In this document: positions 1 to 8,129 of the stretch, in pieces
Layout: each line of letters opens with the position of its first letter
Position numbering within the stretch: position 1 is the stretch's first letter
Source of the DNA: a virus
IMG/VR virus record: IMGVR_UViG_3300042559_002283
Location: 1-64,000 of that record
Direction: 5' to 3' (one strand)
DNA: 64,000 nucleotides
Translations under genes and position numbers: made by a program
The notes under the pieces: model-generated
Databases searched by the model: none
What the model was told of the DNA's origin: nothing
Seen by the model: the letters and a program-made list of their open reading frames with translations, nothing else

Positions 1-246
1 GCACCCACTTCAGTTGGTGGTAGTTTCTCGTGCAGCGACCAGCAGCTCACCACACTTGAAGGTGCACCCACTTCAGTTGGTGGTGATTTCTTGTGCCACA
101 ACAACCAGCTCACCACACTTGAAGGTGCACCCACTTCAGTTGGTGGTAGTTTATTGTGCCACATCAACCAGCTTACCACACTTGAAGGTGCACCCACTTC
201 AGTTGGTGGTGATTTCTGGTGCTACACCAACCAGCTCACTACACTT
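1..246 (+). repeat. tandem 60-bp coding repeats, array A
   Basis: Four units of 60 bp lie in frame. About 42 bp of each unit is almost invariant (from CAGCTCACCACACTT to TCAGTTGGTGGT). Differences cluster in four codons of the remaining 18-21 bp. Near identity at the DNA level points to recent expansion or ongoing recombination between units. Confidence 0.85.
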
Positions 247-471
247 AAAGGAATGCCAACTGTACCTGGAATCTTACATCTCTCCTATAGCCCCACTTTG
301 CCACTGCTTCGTTGTTTGCTCGCAAAAGAGATTCAACTGTATCCTGAGAATGGGAAGCACAAAACAGCTGAAGAAATTCTCAATCGATACGCAGGGCAAG
401 GCAAACGAGCCCTATTTGATTGCCAAAAAGAATTGGAAGATGAAGGTTTTGAAGGGAATGCCAGATGGTAA
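1..471 (+). CDS. LRR-like modular repeat protein, 5' truncated by window edge
   Basis: The open frame runs from base 1 without a start, so the N terminus lies outside the window. It shows four 20-residue units of the form APTSVGGxFxCxxNQLTTLEG, leucine-rich-repeat-like, then a C-terminal domain: a PxLPLLRCLLAKEI segment and the family signature YAGQGKRALFDCQKELED ending in NARW. Molecular role unknown; a repeat-built binding surface is an inference. The TGG-TAA end overlaps the ATG-GTA start of the next family member by 7 nt, so the two are probably translationally coupled. Related proteins occur at 465-1136 and 11459-14505. Confidence 0.8.
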   Translation, partial: APTSVGGSFSCSDQQLTTLEGAPTSVGGDFLCHNNQLTTLEGAPTSVGGSLLCHINQLTTLEGAPTSVGGDFWCYTNQLTTLKGMPTVPGILHLSYSPTLPLLRCLLAKEIQLYPENGKHKTAEEILNRYAGQGKRALFDCQKELEDEGFEGNARW

Positions 472-1136
472 TCAAAAAAGAAGTAATGGCTTTGTTGAAA
501 GCTAATTTCAAAACAACTGGTTCAATAACCATTGACGATAAGGGATTGGTTAGTTGTACAGGTATGGTAACTCCTAAAAAGAAGTTGAAGAGATTGCCTG
601 TTGCTTTTGATAAGGTTGGTGGTAATTTCTGGTGCCACAACAACCAGCTCACTACACTTGAAGGTGCACCCACTTCAGTTGGTGGTAATTTCTGGTGCGA
701 CAACAACCAGCTCACTACACTTGAAGGTGCACCCACTTCAGTTGGTGGTAGTTTCTTGTGCTACAGCAACCAGCTCACCACACTTGAAGGTGCACCCACT
801 TCAGTTGGTGGTGATTTCTACTGCGACAACAACCAGCTCACCACACTTGAAGGTGCACCCACTTCAGTTGGTGGTAATTTCTGGTGCAAAAAAAACCAGC
901 TCACCGCACTTGAAGGCTTGCCAACCATACCTGGAATCTTACATCTCTCCTATAGCTCCACTTTGCCACTGCTTCGTTGTTTGCTCGCAAAAGAGATTCA
1001 ACTGTATCCTGAGAATGGGAAGCACAAAACAGCTGAAAGCATTTTGAACAAATATGCTGGACAAGGCAAACGAGCAATGTTTGATTGCCAAAAAGAATTG
1101 GAAGATGCAGGATTTGAAGGAAATGCAAAATGGTAA
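465..1136 (+). CDS. LRR-like modular repeat protein
   Basis: A complete 223-residue member of the modular family. The N-terminal head (MVIKKEVMALLKANF, about residues 1-50) resembles the heads of the 11.4-14.5 kb copies, which read MVxxExILxxxxxYF. Five 20-residue repeats (residues about 48-150) carry the invariant frame NQLTTLEGAPTSVGG with changing residues around F-x-C. The tail (residues about 155-223) holds LPLLRCLLAKEI and GQGKRAMFDCQKELEDAG, ending NAKW. The ATG overlaps the previous stop by 7 nt with no separate Shine-Dalgarno, so coupling is likely. Function unknown. Confidence 0.85.
   Translation: MVIKKEVMALLKANFKTTGSITIDDKGLVSCTGMVTPKKKLKRLPVAFDKVGGNFWCHNNQLTTLEGAPTSVGGNFWCDNNQLTTLEGAPTSVGGSFLCYSNQLTTLEGAPTSVGGDFYCDNNQLTTLEGAPTSVGGNFWCKKNQLTALEGLPTIPGILHLSYSSTLPLLRCLLAKEIQLYPENGKHKTAESILNKYAGQGKRAMFDCQKELEDAGFEGNAKW
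614..912 (+). repeat. tandem 60-bp coding repeats, array B
   Basis: Five units match array A in the invariant part. Variable codons read AAT/AGT/GAT, TGG/TTG/TAC, CAC/GAC/TAC/AAA and AAC/AGC/AAA, while the TTC, TGC and AAC codons between them stay fixed. Confidence 0.85.
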
Positions 1137-1188
1137 TTTGTGCACTGCAACAATTTCCTGTTAAATAGCCAAAAACAGGAGAACTATT

Positions 1189-1341
1189 ATGTTTTTGGAA
1201 AAAATTCGTCAATGGTGGCACTATTATTGCATGACCAATGAGGAACGCTATCTGAGTGAAGCTGTTGATGTTGTTGACTTTGAGTGCCGATTGAAAAGGG
1301 TTGAAACTCAACGTCATCAAAAAATTCACATGCCTATTTGA
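1189..1341 (+). CDS. DUF3563-like small protein
   Basis: A 50-residue ORF, too short for most gene callers, preceded by AACAGGAG 5-8 nt before the ATG. It begins MFLEKIRQWWHYYCM, followed by EERYLSEAVDVVDFECRL. This resembles the short DUF3563 proteins of Burkholderiales (aromatic amphipathic N terminus, then a YLxxAxDxxDLExRL helix). Function of the family is unknown. It stands alone between the repeat genes and a sigma70-type promoter. The likeness is by eye only. Confidence 0.6.
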   Translation: MFLEKIRQWWHYYCMTNEERYLSEAVDVVDFECRLKRVETQRHQKIHMPI

Positions 1342-1347
1342 AAGGGT

Positions 1348-1376
1348 TTGACGTAACCTCTGCCCTCAGCTAGAAT
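1348..1376 (+). promoter_or_regulatory. sigma70-type promoter for the 1410 gene
   Basis: TTGACG, 17-nt spacer, TAGAAT. The predicted transcript starts near 1383, upstream of the ATG at 1410 but downstream of the in-frame TTG at 1377, which favours the ATG. Confidence 0.7.
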
Positions 1377-1409
1377 TTGCTACAACAAAACGCTGATAGG
1401 GACAACGAG

Positions 1410-1979
1410 ATGAAATTGAATCTGCGCAAGGCTGCTGCTGTGCAAAACAGCATTCGAGCTGCTATCAGTGAGCGTCAATCACAGCTTACTGGCGAACTAA
1501 CTATGGAACTTTGGTCAGTAAATGATGAGATGCTGGCAATTGCTCGTGGTGCGCAACTGCGTGCAATTGATGAGATTGATCGTCTTGAGTCAACACTCGC
1601 AAACATCCGAGAGCAAGTGGGTGCAGCCAATGTAAAGTGCAGTGTTAGTAAACTGCTATGTGAGCAGGCTGTAGTAGCTGCTCAGATTTCGCGGTTCTCC
1701 CGGCTGGTGAAGAGCACTCCTGTTCCCAGCAGCACACACCTGGCAGAGCGTGCCAAAAGCATCTCGGTTGCCAATGAGAAAAGCTCTTACCGAATCACCG
1801 AAAGCTTTTCTGTTGGTGTGTTCAGCCTTACCGACATTGAGAAGTTCAACACTCAGCTGGTAACACTGCGTCGCAGGCAGACAGCTATTGGTGAAGAGCT
1901 TATCACTGCTAACATCTCTACTGAAATCAATATTCGAGACCAAGACTGGACATGGCTTGAGTCTCTAGGTATTGTGTAG
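1410..1979 (+). CDS. hypothetical coiled-coil protein
   Basis: 189 residues from the ATG preceded by AGGGA. Largely helical and rich in E, Q, R and A; residues about 5-100 look able to form coiled coils (RAAISERQSQLTGELTMELW, RLESTLANIREQV). No catalytic motif recognised. The upstream in-frame TTG at 1377 is rejected because the promoter's -10 box ends at 1376. Confidence 0.7.
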   Translation: MKLNLRKAAAVQNSIRAAISERQSQLTGELTMELWSVNDEMLAIARGAQLRAIDEIDRLESTLANIREQVGAANVKCSVSKLLCEQAVVAAQISRFSRLVKSTPVPSSTHLAERAKSISVANEKSSYRITESFSVGVFSLTDIEKFNTQLVTLRRRQTAIGEELITANISTEINIRDQDWTWLESLGIV

Positions 1980-2236
1980 GCCCACAAAGCCTGCACAATC
2001 AGGTCACAAGTGAAGGAAAAAACAAGACATTATCATTGACAGGATGGATAACATCCTCCAGGGCTAAACCCATTGCTCAGCACGTTTTCGGTATGCCTCA
2101 CGGGCTCCATTTGTTTTTTGTTGTGCTGCTATATTGGGATTGTGTTTTGCAGTTTGTTGGTTGTCGTTTGTTCTTTGTTAGAGTCTCTGTTTGATCTTGA
2201 GTTTGTGACCTGTTTCTTCTTTTGAAAGACATTCTT

Positions 2237-3061
2237 ATGAAATTTGCCCTTATCTCTGACATCCACATTGACCACAGTGGGTGGGATTGGCAACTTCTTG
2301 ACAAAGTTGACTCTGCTACTCCACTTGTGGTGTGTGGCGACATTGAAAATGATGTTCGCGCTGGAAGCCGGTGGCTGCGCGAAGCTGGGCAGCGATTTGA
2401 ACATGTGATTTGGGTGGCCGGCAACCATTGCATGTACAACCTAGGATTTCATTCCACTCGACTGAGTGACCCAGAGTTTGACGCTCAGTATCCCTATCCG
2501 CGCACTGTTGAGGAAATCTACGACCACTACAGCCGATATAGCAAGGCACATAATGTCTCCTTTCTGCATAGAGGCAGTGTTGTGGTCAACGGTGTGAAGT
2601 TTGTGGGTGCTACTGGTTGGCATGATTTCCAAGCTGGTAGCCCATTTGACTTTGAGCAGCAATCCTCAGCTTACCTACATTACATGAATGATGCTCGCTA
2701 TATCCAGTGGGGCACAGAATACAAGGTGCAAGCAATTGTAGACTCTGCAAAAGCGGATGCTGAGTATATCCAAAACGCTGTAACCAACTCAGCACACCAT
2801 GTGGTGGTAATGACGCATCATGCACCTAATCGAGTGCTGCTGAAGTATAATCCAAACCCCAGGTGGGTTATGCTAAATGGCAGTTATGCAAACACACTCT
2901 TGGAACCCATCACCAACTCAAACATTCGCGCTTGGTGCTTTGGTCACACACATGACCGTCAAGACCGAGTGCTAAATGGTGTTCGCTACATCAACAATGC
3001 TCGAGGCTATCCTGGTGAAAACCCTGGTTGGACTCCAGTGGAAATTGAAATTGATATTTGA
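2237..3061 (+). CDS. calcineurin-like metallophosphoesterase
   Basis: 274 residues, typical of small metallophosphoesterases. Metal-binding motifs are in order: DIHID near the N terminus (D-x-H), GDIEND, AGNHCMY (GNH), THHAP and GHTHDRQ near the C terminus. It should be a binuclear-metal hydrolase of phosphomonoesters, phosphodiesters or nucleotides; the substrate cannot be told from sequence. ATG 2237 is preferred over the in-frame TTG at 2222. The 257-nt gap upstream (1980-2236) shows only a small GGATG/CATCC hairpin and no clear promoter. Confidence 0.85.
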   Translation: MKFALISDIHIDHSGWDWQLLDKVDSATPLVVCGDIENDVRAGSRWLREAGQRFEHVIWVAGNHCMYNLGFHSTRLSDPEFDAQYPYPRTVEEIYDHYSRYSKAHNVSFLHRGSVVVNGVKFVGATGWHDFQAGSPFDFEQQSSAYLHYMNDARYIQWGTEYKVQAIVDSAKADAEYIQNAVTNSAHHVVVMTHHAPNRVLLKYNPNPRWVMLNGSYANTLLEPITNSNIRAWCFGHTHDRQDRVLNGVRYINNARGYPGENPGWTPVEIEIDI

Positions 3062-3097
3062 CACAACACTATTTGTCATCTATCCTTAAAAGGAAGA

Positions 3098-3286
3098 ATG
3101 CTTACAGCAAAGTTTATGCAATTGGAAAAGTGCAAAAACAGCATTCTGTTTACGGGCTTGAGGATTTGGTTCAGCAAACCTTTGGATAACGTTTTGTTTA
3201 TCAAAACCAGTGGTTCAATTCCACATCCAAATCCGTGCCCACCACAAAGGATCTCTTCCGCAAACTTAAAATCGCATCATGTGTGA
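3098..3286 (+). CDS. doubtful short ORF or decayed gene
   Basis: A 62-residue ORF follows an AAAGGAAG stretch that sits too close to the ATG. Its translation is cysteine/proline-odd. The +2 frame of the same DNA reads as a more natural protein (SKVYAIGKVQKQHSVYGLED and later FVYQNQWFNSTSKSV) but is cut by an in-frame TAA near 3199. This may be a pseudogene rather than a gene. Confidence 0.25.
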   Translation: MLTAKFMQLEKCKNSILFTGLRIWFSKPLDNVLFIKTSGSIPHPNPCPPQRISSANLKSHHV

Positions 3287-3301
3287 TACAAAGGAGATCC
3301 T

Positions 3302-3571
3302 GTGACTACTCAAATAAATGCACAATACATCAGCTATCAAACATATCGTTGGTTAAGCCCCTTGATCTACGAGATCATTGCAGAAGTCTCGGCTCAGAAC
3401 ATTGATATAGCTCAAGACGTAGTAAATGACAAGTTTGTAATCTTTTTTGAAGTAGAGAACACTAGATACACGCTGCCAATCTACAATAACCGACTGCAAG
3501 GCTTTCCTCTTGATTTGAAAGATGACAGTTTCCAAGAATTGATTGCTGAAATCAAGCTGCGACATTTTTGA
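3302..3571 (+). CDS. hypothetical protein
   Basis: 89 residues from a GTG with AAAGGAG upstream. Soluble, mixed composition (ISYQTYRWLSPLIYEIIAEV), no motif recognised. Its 3' end overlaps the -35 box of the next gene's promoter. Confidence 0.65.
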   Translation: MTTQINAQYISYQTYRWLSPLIYEIIAEVSAQNIDIAQDVVNDKFVIFFEVENTRYTLPIYNNRLQGFPLDLKDDSFQELIAEIKLRHF

Positions 3572-3596
3572 CACAACCCTGTTTACAGGGTATAGT
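3568..3596 (+). promoter_or_regulatory. sigma70-type promoter for the Ro60-like gene
   Basis: TTGACA, 17-nt spacer, TATAGT; start predicted near 3603, 24 nt before the chosen ATG. Confidence 0.8.
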
Positions 3597-3626
3597 TCAC
3601 TACACATATGCATGAGGAAATTTTGC

Positions 3627-5036
3627 ATGAGCTTTGCAGCAGCCGTTGATCTCACCCACTCAGAAACAGCCAATGGCATGCCCACCAATGCAACAACCAA
3701 CAATCCTGTATTGGATCTCTTTGCTGTCATCGGCAGCAGTCGAGGCAAAAATCTGTCTACTCAATTTTCTGCTGCATTCAGTTGTGATACACTGCTGACA
3801 GTGAAAACCCTGTTTTGGGCACGTGATGCACGCGGTGGTGCTGGTGAACGCGATATTTTCCGGAAATTGTTCAACCAACTGTGTGAGAAGGATCCAGAGC
3901 TGGCAATTCGCTTGCTCACATTGATCCCTGAGTTTGGTAGATATGACGACTTACTCAGTATTGCTCATCCACTAGTGCAACAGGTTGCACTAGCATATTA
4001 TGCTGATGAGCTGCACAAAGGCAAGGCACTAGCAGCCAAATATGCCCCGCGCCAAGGACAACTAGCCAATCGCTTGCGCAAACTCTTGGGAATCAAAACT
4101 CCCAAAGAATATCGCCAGTTAGTGGTTAACCAATGTCACACAGTGGAACAACAGATGTGTGCGCGACAATGGCACAACATTCACTATAGCCAATTGCCTT
4201 CTGTAGCCAGTGCTCGCTATCAAAAGGCTTTTTTGAAAAATGATCCAGCACGCTACAACCTTTGGAAAGAGGGTTTGAAAACTGGTGTTGCCCGTGTGAA
4301 CAGCTCCGTTCTCTTTCCCTACGATGTGTTGAAGAGCATGCGTAATGGCGATGCAGAAGTTGCGCAAGCTCAATGGGACAGCCTACCAAATCTGTTGGGT
4401 GAGGACAACATCCTTCCAATGGTTGACACCTCTGGTAGCATGAGTAGTGCTGTTGGCGGCAACTCCAAACTCTCCTGTATGGAGGTGGCCTTGAGTTTGG
4501 GGCTCTATGTAAGTGACAAACAACAGGGCGCTTTCAAAGACTTGCTGTTGACCTTTTCAGGTGATAGTCGAATTGAGCGACTGCAAGGCAGCTTGACGGA
4601 GAAGGTGCGCCAAATCAGCACACTGCATTGGGGCATGAACACCAGCATTGAACGAGCTTTCCGTGAGATCTTGCGTGTGGCTGTGATGGGTAATGTGCCC
4701 AACAGTGAAATGCCCAAGGTGGTGCTGGTGCTGAGTGATCAAGAGTTTGACTCCTCAAGCGATGGTAACAAAATGGCTTGGAACATAGCTCAAGAAACTT
4801 TCCAACGGCACAGCTACTCAACTCCAAAAATTGTTTGGTGGAACCTAAATGCTCGCGCAGGAAATTTTCCCGTAAGGGCACACAGCACAGGGGCTGCTTT
4901 GGTAAGTGGATTCTCTCCCAGCATCTTGAAAAGCATTTTGAAATGCGAGGAGTTTTCGCCGTTGACTGTGATGCTGGAAACGCTGAACAATCCACGCTAT
5001 GATAATGTAGCTGCGGCTGTAGGACACAACTCTTGA
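3627..5036 (+). CDS. TROVE/DUF2828-like RNA-binding protein with vWA domain
   Basis: 469 residues. The N-terminal half resembles the TROVE/DUF2828 fold (ETANGMPTNATTNNPVLDLF, then FWARDARGGAGERDIFRKLF and LIPEFGRYDDLL). The C-terminal half is a von Willebrand A domain with an intact MIDAS (MVDTSGSMSS) and a closing VLVLSDQEFD strand. Ro60 relatives bind structured noncoding RNAs and misfolded RNA; the substrate here is unknown. The ATG at 3627 has GAGGAAA before it, better than ATG 3612. The stop overlaps the methyltransferase's TTG start (TTGA). Confidence 0.8.
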   Translation: MSFAAAVDLTHSETANGMPTNATTNNPVLDLFAVIGSSRGKNLSTQFSAAFSCDTLLTVKTLFWARDARGGAGERDIFRKLFNQLCEKDPELAIRLLTLIPEFGRYDDLLSIAHPLVQQVALAYYADELHKGKALAAKYAPRQGQLANRLRKLLGIKTPKEYRQLVVNQCHTVEQQMCARQWHNIHYSQLPSVASARYQKAFLKNDPARYNLWKEGLKTGVARVNSSVLFPYDVLKSMRNGDAEVAQAQWDSLPNLLGEDNILPMVDTSGSMSSAVGGNSKLSCMEVALSLGLYVSDKQQGAFKDLLLTFSGDSRIERLQGSLTEKVRQISTLHWGMNTSIERAFREILRVAVMGNVPNSEMPKVVLVLSDQEFDSSSDGNKMAWNIAQETFQRHSYSTPKIVWWNLNARAGNFPVRAHSTGAALVSGFSPSILKSILKCEEFSPLTVMLETLNNPRYDNVAAAVGHNS

Positions 5037-5878
5037 GCACCTTGCCTTACAGCATTTATCAAGGTGATAATGTTGGCATGCTGAAACAGTATGTTCTTGA
5101 CTCCAGCATTGATCTCACTGTCACTAGTCCTCCTTACGACAGCCTCCGAGACTACAAAGGCCACACTTGGGATTTTGATGAGTTGTTGAAGGAACTCAAA
5201 AGAGTAACAAAGCCTGGTGGTATTGTCATGTGGAATGTGGCTGATCAAGTTGTGAATGGCAGTGAAACTGGCACAAGCTTTCGACAAGCTTTGAAATTCA
5301 TAGACAGTGGTTGGCGACTTCATGATACAATGGTTTACGAAAAAGCCAACTTCAGCAATCCCAGCAGCAACCGGTACCACCAATTGGCAGAGTGGATGTT
5401 TGTGTTCAGCCTTGGAAAACCCAAAACCTTCAATCCCATCAAAGACAAACCTACTACAGCATTGAATAATCCTGATCATGCACGCATGGCAACATTTGGT
5501 AAGAACACAGTGCGTAACAAGGATGGTCTCATGCAAGACAGGGGGTCGAGAAAGGACTACTCAGAGTTTGGTATGCGAGGCAATATTTGGCGCATGAAAA
5601 CAGCAGGGCAAGAACGGCCATGCAAGAGCATTTCTCATCCAGCCAAAATGCCCACAGCTATGGCCCATGATCATATCATCAGTTGGAGCAATCCAGGAGA
5701 TGTAATCTTGGACCCATTTGCAGGCAGTGGAACAACTGGTGTAGAGGCATTGAAACTGGGGCGACACTTTGTTGGAACTGAAATAGCCCAAGAATATTTT
5801 GAGATCATGCAGAACAACTTGAATGACTGGGTAAGTTTGAACAATATAATCAATCCTGTTGCATCCAAAGACGAATAA
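5033..5878 (+). CDS. beta-class DNA methyltransferase (N4-cytosine or N6-adenine)
   Basis: 281 residues from a TTG overlapping the preceding stop. The order of motifs is that of beta-class amino-methyltransferases: catalytic TSPPY (motif IV) near residue 32, then the AdoMet-binding DPFAGSGTTG (motif I) near residue 237, followed by FVGTEIAQEYF. SPPY is commoner in N4-cytosine enzymes, but N6-adenine is not excluded. No cognate endonuclease is adjacent, so this looks like a solitary enzyme marking phage DNA, perhaps against host restriction. Confidence 0.88.
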   Translation: MSTLPYSIYQGDNVGMLKQYVLDSSIDLTVTSPPYDSLRDYKGHTWDFDELLKELKRVTKPGGIVMWNVADQVVNGSETGTSFRQALKFIDSGWRLHDTMVYEKANFSNPSSNRYHQLAEWMFVFSLGKPKTFNPIKDKPTTALNNPDHARMATFGKNTVRNKDGLMQDRGSRKDYSEFGMRGNIWRMKTAGQERPCKSISHPAKMPTAMAHDHIISWSNPGDVILDPFAGSGTTGVEALKLGRHFVGTEIAQEYFEIMQNNLNDWVSLNNIINPVASKDE

Positions 5879-5893
5879 CAGTAAATATAACAT

Positions 5894-5916
5894 GGAGTTG
5901 ACTCAAAAGTAACTCC
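5894..5916 (+). other. hairpin in the dnaK leader
   Basis: GGAGTT pairs with AACTCC and the inner ACT with AGT across a CAAA loop, 34 nt before the dnaK start. There is no T-run, so it is not a classical terminator. A role in leader control is possible. Confidence 0.4.
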
Positions 5917-5949
5917 CTAAACATCTTGCTTTAAGAAGGAGATAACAAA

Positions 5950-7785
5950 ATGACTATCATTGCGATAGATCTTGGAACTACGAATTCATGCGTGGCCATT
6001 ATGGAAAATGGCACAGCTCGCGTAATTGAAAACGCAGAAGGTGCACGCACAACCCCCAGCATTGTGGCTTGGACTGACAAGGAACAACTGGTTGGACAAG
6101 CTGCCAAACGACAGGCTGTTACAAATCCCGAAAACACAGTTTTTGAAAGCAAGCGCCTGATTGGTCGGCGCTTTGCGGATCCATCAGTCGCAGCAGATAT
6201 GAAAACACTACCTTACAAAATTGTCAAGGCTGACAATGGCGATGCATGGGTAGAAACTCGAGGTCAGGCTCGCAGTCCAGCTGAGATTGGCGCTCAGGTG
6301 CTGTTGAAGATGAAAGAAACGGCAGAAACCTATCTGGGGAAAAAAGTCTCCCAAGCTGTTCTGACAGTACCTGCATATTTTGATGATGCACAACGACAGG
6401 CAACAAAAGATGCTGGCCGCATTGCTGGACTTGAAGTGATGCGTATCATAAATGAACCCACAGCAGCAGCTCTAGCTTTCAGCACTGACAAAGGTGGTGA
6501 TGGCAAGGTAATTGTTGTGGATTCAGGCGGTGGCACACATGACGTCAGTGTACTAGATATTGGTAGTGGTGTTGTAGAGGTGCTCAGCACCAATGGTGAT
6601 ACACATCTTGGTGGTGCGGATTTTGATGCCCGAGTAACAGACTATCTTGCTCAAGAGTTCTTGCGTGACCAAGGGCTAGATCTCCGGAAGGACAAAATGG
6701 CTGTGCAACGTTTGCGTGAAGCCGCAGAGCGTGCAAAGATTGAACTCAGCAGCACTAGTGAAACTGAAGTCAACTTGCCTTATATCACAGCTGACTCTTC
6801 TGGTCCCAAACATCTGTTGGTGAAGCTCTCTCGTGCAAAGTTCGAAGAGCTGACCTCTGATCTTGTGAAGCGCATCATAGCCCCGTGCCAGGCTGCACTT
6901 AAGGATGCATCAATCAACAAAAATGAGATAAAAGAGATTATCCTCGTTGGTGGCACCACACGTATTCCAGCAGTGCGCCAAGCCATCCGAGACTTCTTTG
7001 GCAAGGAGCCCAACCACTCTGTAAATCCAGATGAGGCTGTGGCCATTGGTGCGGCTGTGCAGGCTGGTGTCTTGCAAGGTGATGTGAAGGATGTGCTGCT
7101 GCTGGATGTGACTCCACTTAGCCTAGGCATTGAGACAATGGGAGGTGTGTTCACCAAACTCATCGAAAAGAACACCACGATCCCAACCAAAAAGGAACAA
7201 GTTTTCAGTACTGCTGAAGACAACCAGCAGGCAGTTACTATCAAAGTGTTCCAAGGTGAGAGAAGTATGGCGCGAGATAATAAATCGCTAGGTCAATTTG
7301 ACCTCAAAGACATTCCACCAGCACCGCGCGGCGGCCCCCAGATCGCCGTAGCATTTGATATTGATGCGAATGGCATTGTCACTGTCAGTGCACAAGACAA
7401 GGGCACTGGCAAAACTCAACAAATCTCAATCCAAGCCAATGGTGGACTGTCAGAGGCTGAGATTTTAGAAATGATCCGTCAAGCTGAAGAAAACGAAGCA
7501 GCAGACCAGGAGCGTCGGCGCGTTGCAGACGCACGCAACAATGCTGATGGCGTTATCGCTTCAGTAGAGCGGGTGCTTAAGGAAAATGTCGACAAAATCT
7601 CTGAAAGACTTCGTGCAGAAGCTGAACCCCAGTTAGCTACGTTGCGTCATGTATTAGACGGAGAGGATGTTGAAATCATTGAGAAAGAAACTACAAAACT
7701 TAGTGAAATCTCCATGAAGCTGGGTGAGGAAATCTACAAAAATACACAGGCTGAAACCTCAGCTGAACCCACCCAAAACTCTTGA
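5950..7785 (+). CDS. dnaK: DnaK (Hsp70) molecular chaperone
   Basis: 611 residues, close to the bacterial 630-640, from an ATG behind AAGGAG. ATPase-domain signatures are present: [18 protein letters not shown] at the N terminus, [21 protein letters not shown] and [16 protein letters not shown], followed by the [14 protein letters not shown] linker region and a helical lid. The phosphate-2 loop reads SGGGTHDVS instead of the usual LGGGTFDVS. The C terminus lacks the EEVKD-type end. No DnaJ or GrpE gene is visible nearby, so host co-chaperones are presumably used. Hsp70 genes are uncommon in phages. Confidence 0.96.
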   Translation: MTIIAIDLGTTNSCVAIMENGTARVIENAEGARTTPSIVAWTDKEQLVGQAAKRQAVTNPENTVFESKRLIGRRFADPSVAADMKTLPYKIVKADNGDAWVETRGQARSPAEIGAQVLLKMKETAETYLGKKVSQAVLTVPAYFDDAQRQATKDAGRIAGLEVMRIINEPTAAALAFSTDKGGDGKVIVVDSGGGTHDVSVLDIGSGVVEVLSTNGDTHLGGADFDARVTDYLAQEFLRDQGLDLRKDKMAVQRLREAAERAKIELSSTSETEVNLPYITADSSGPKHLLVKLSRAKFEELTSDLVKRIIAPCQAALKDASINKNEIKEIILVGGTTRIPAVRQAIRDFFGKEPNHSVNPDEAVAIGAAVQAGVLQGDVKDVLLLDVTPLSLGIETMGGVFTKLIEKNTTIPTKKEQVFSTAEDNQQAVTIKVFQGERSMARDNKSLGQFDLKDIPPAPRGGPQIAVAFDIDANGIVTVSAQDKGTGKTQQISIQANGGLSEAEILEMIRQAEENEAADQERRRVADARNNADGVIASVERVLKENVDKISERLRAEAEPQLATLRHVLDGEDVEIIEKETTKLSEISMKLGEEIYKNTQAETSAEPTQNS

Positions 7786-7793
7786 GCTCCAAA

Positions 7794-7821
7794 GAAGGCA
7801 GCATTGAAGACTGCTGCCTTC
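7794..7821 (+). terminator. hairpin terminator after dnaK
   Basis: Ten-base-pair stem GAAGGCAGCA / TGCTGCCTTC with an 8-nt loop, 9 nt after the dnaK stop. The following CTTCTT is only weakly T-rich. Confidence 0.65.
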
Positions 7822-7825
7822 CTTC

Positions 7826-7854
7826 TTGACTGAACAATTGTTTCCGCATATGCT
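7826..7854 (+). promoter_or_regulatory. sigma70-type promoter, leaderless layout
   Basis: TTGACT, 17-nt spacer, TATGCT; the -10 box ends 6 nt before the ATG at 7861, so the transcript should start at or next to the start codon. Confidence 0.55.
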
Positions 7855-7860
7855 GCGCAC

Positions 7861-8079
7861 ATGAGCGATGAACCAGCATACTTCAAACGGCGTGTGAGCC
7901 GCACAAAATACTACTACAACCCAAATTTTGGCGACAGTCGAGTGTGTGCTGACCCAGAATGCCAGCACACCTATGCAAGACATTTTGACCCCTACGAGGA
8001 TTGGGCTGCTGCGGGCTGCAAATATTGCAGTTGCAGCAAATTCAAAACCTCACGCAAGCTTGTGTGTAATCCAGCTTGA
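7861..8079 (+). CDS. small cysteine-rich (zinc-ribbon-like) protein
   Basis: 72 residues. Cysteines are spaced as C-x4-C (VCADPECQH), then C-x2-C-x-C (GCKYCSCSKF) and a final C near the end, with two histidines, consistent with one bound zinc. Basic and aromatic N terminus (YFKRRVSRTKYYYN). No Shine-Dalgarno; see the adjoining promoter. Function unknown; possibly nucleic-acid binding. Confidence 0.65.
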   Translation: MSDEPAYFKRRVSRTKYYYNPNFGDSRVCADPECQHTYARHFDPYEDWAAAGCKYCSCSKFKTSRKLVCNPA

Positions 8080-8104
8080 CATGCACGCGCATGTGTGCTA
8101 TAGA
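8076..8104 (+). promoter_or_regulatory. sigma70-type promoter for the phosphatase gene
   Basis: TTGACA, 17-nt spacer ending TGC, TATAGA. Confidence 0.75.
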
Positions 8105-8129
8105 GGCACACTGAATAAGGAGTATCCTA

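Noticed and set aside
1-912. CRISPR array suggested by regular 60-bp repeats
   Set aside because: The repeats are in frame within coding sequence, the conserved part is longer than the variable part, and spacing follows a 20-residue protein repeat; there are no unrelated spacers.
2041-2070. Promoter from TTGACA-like and GATAAC boxes near 2035-2060
   Set aside because: The boxes are only about 8 nt apart, too close for sigma70; the region more likely forms a small GGATG/CATCC hairpin.
6780-7244. Antisense ORF inside dnaK
   Set aside because: dnaK is intact and highly conserved in the sense frame.
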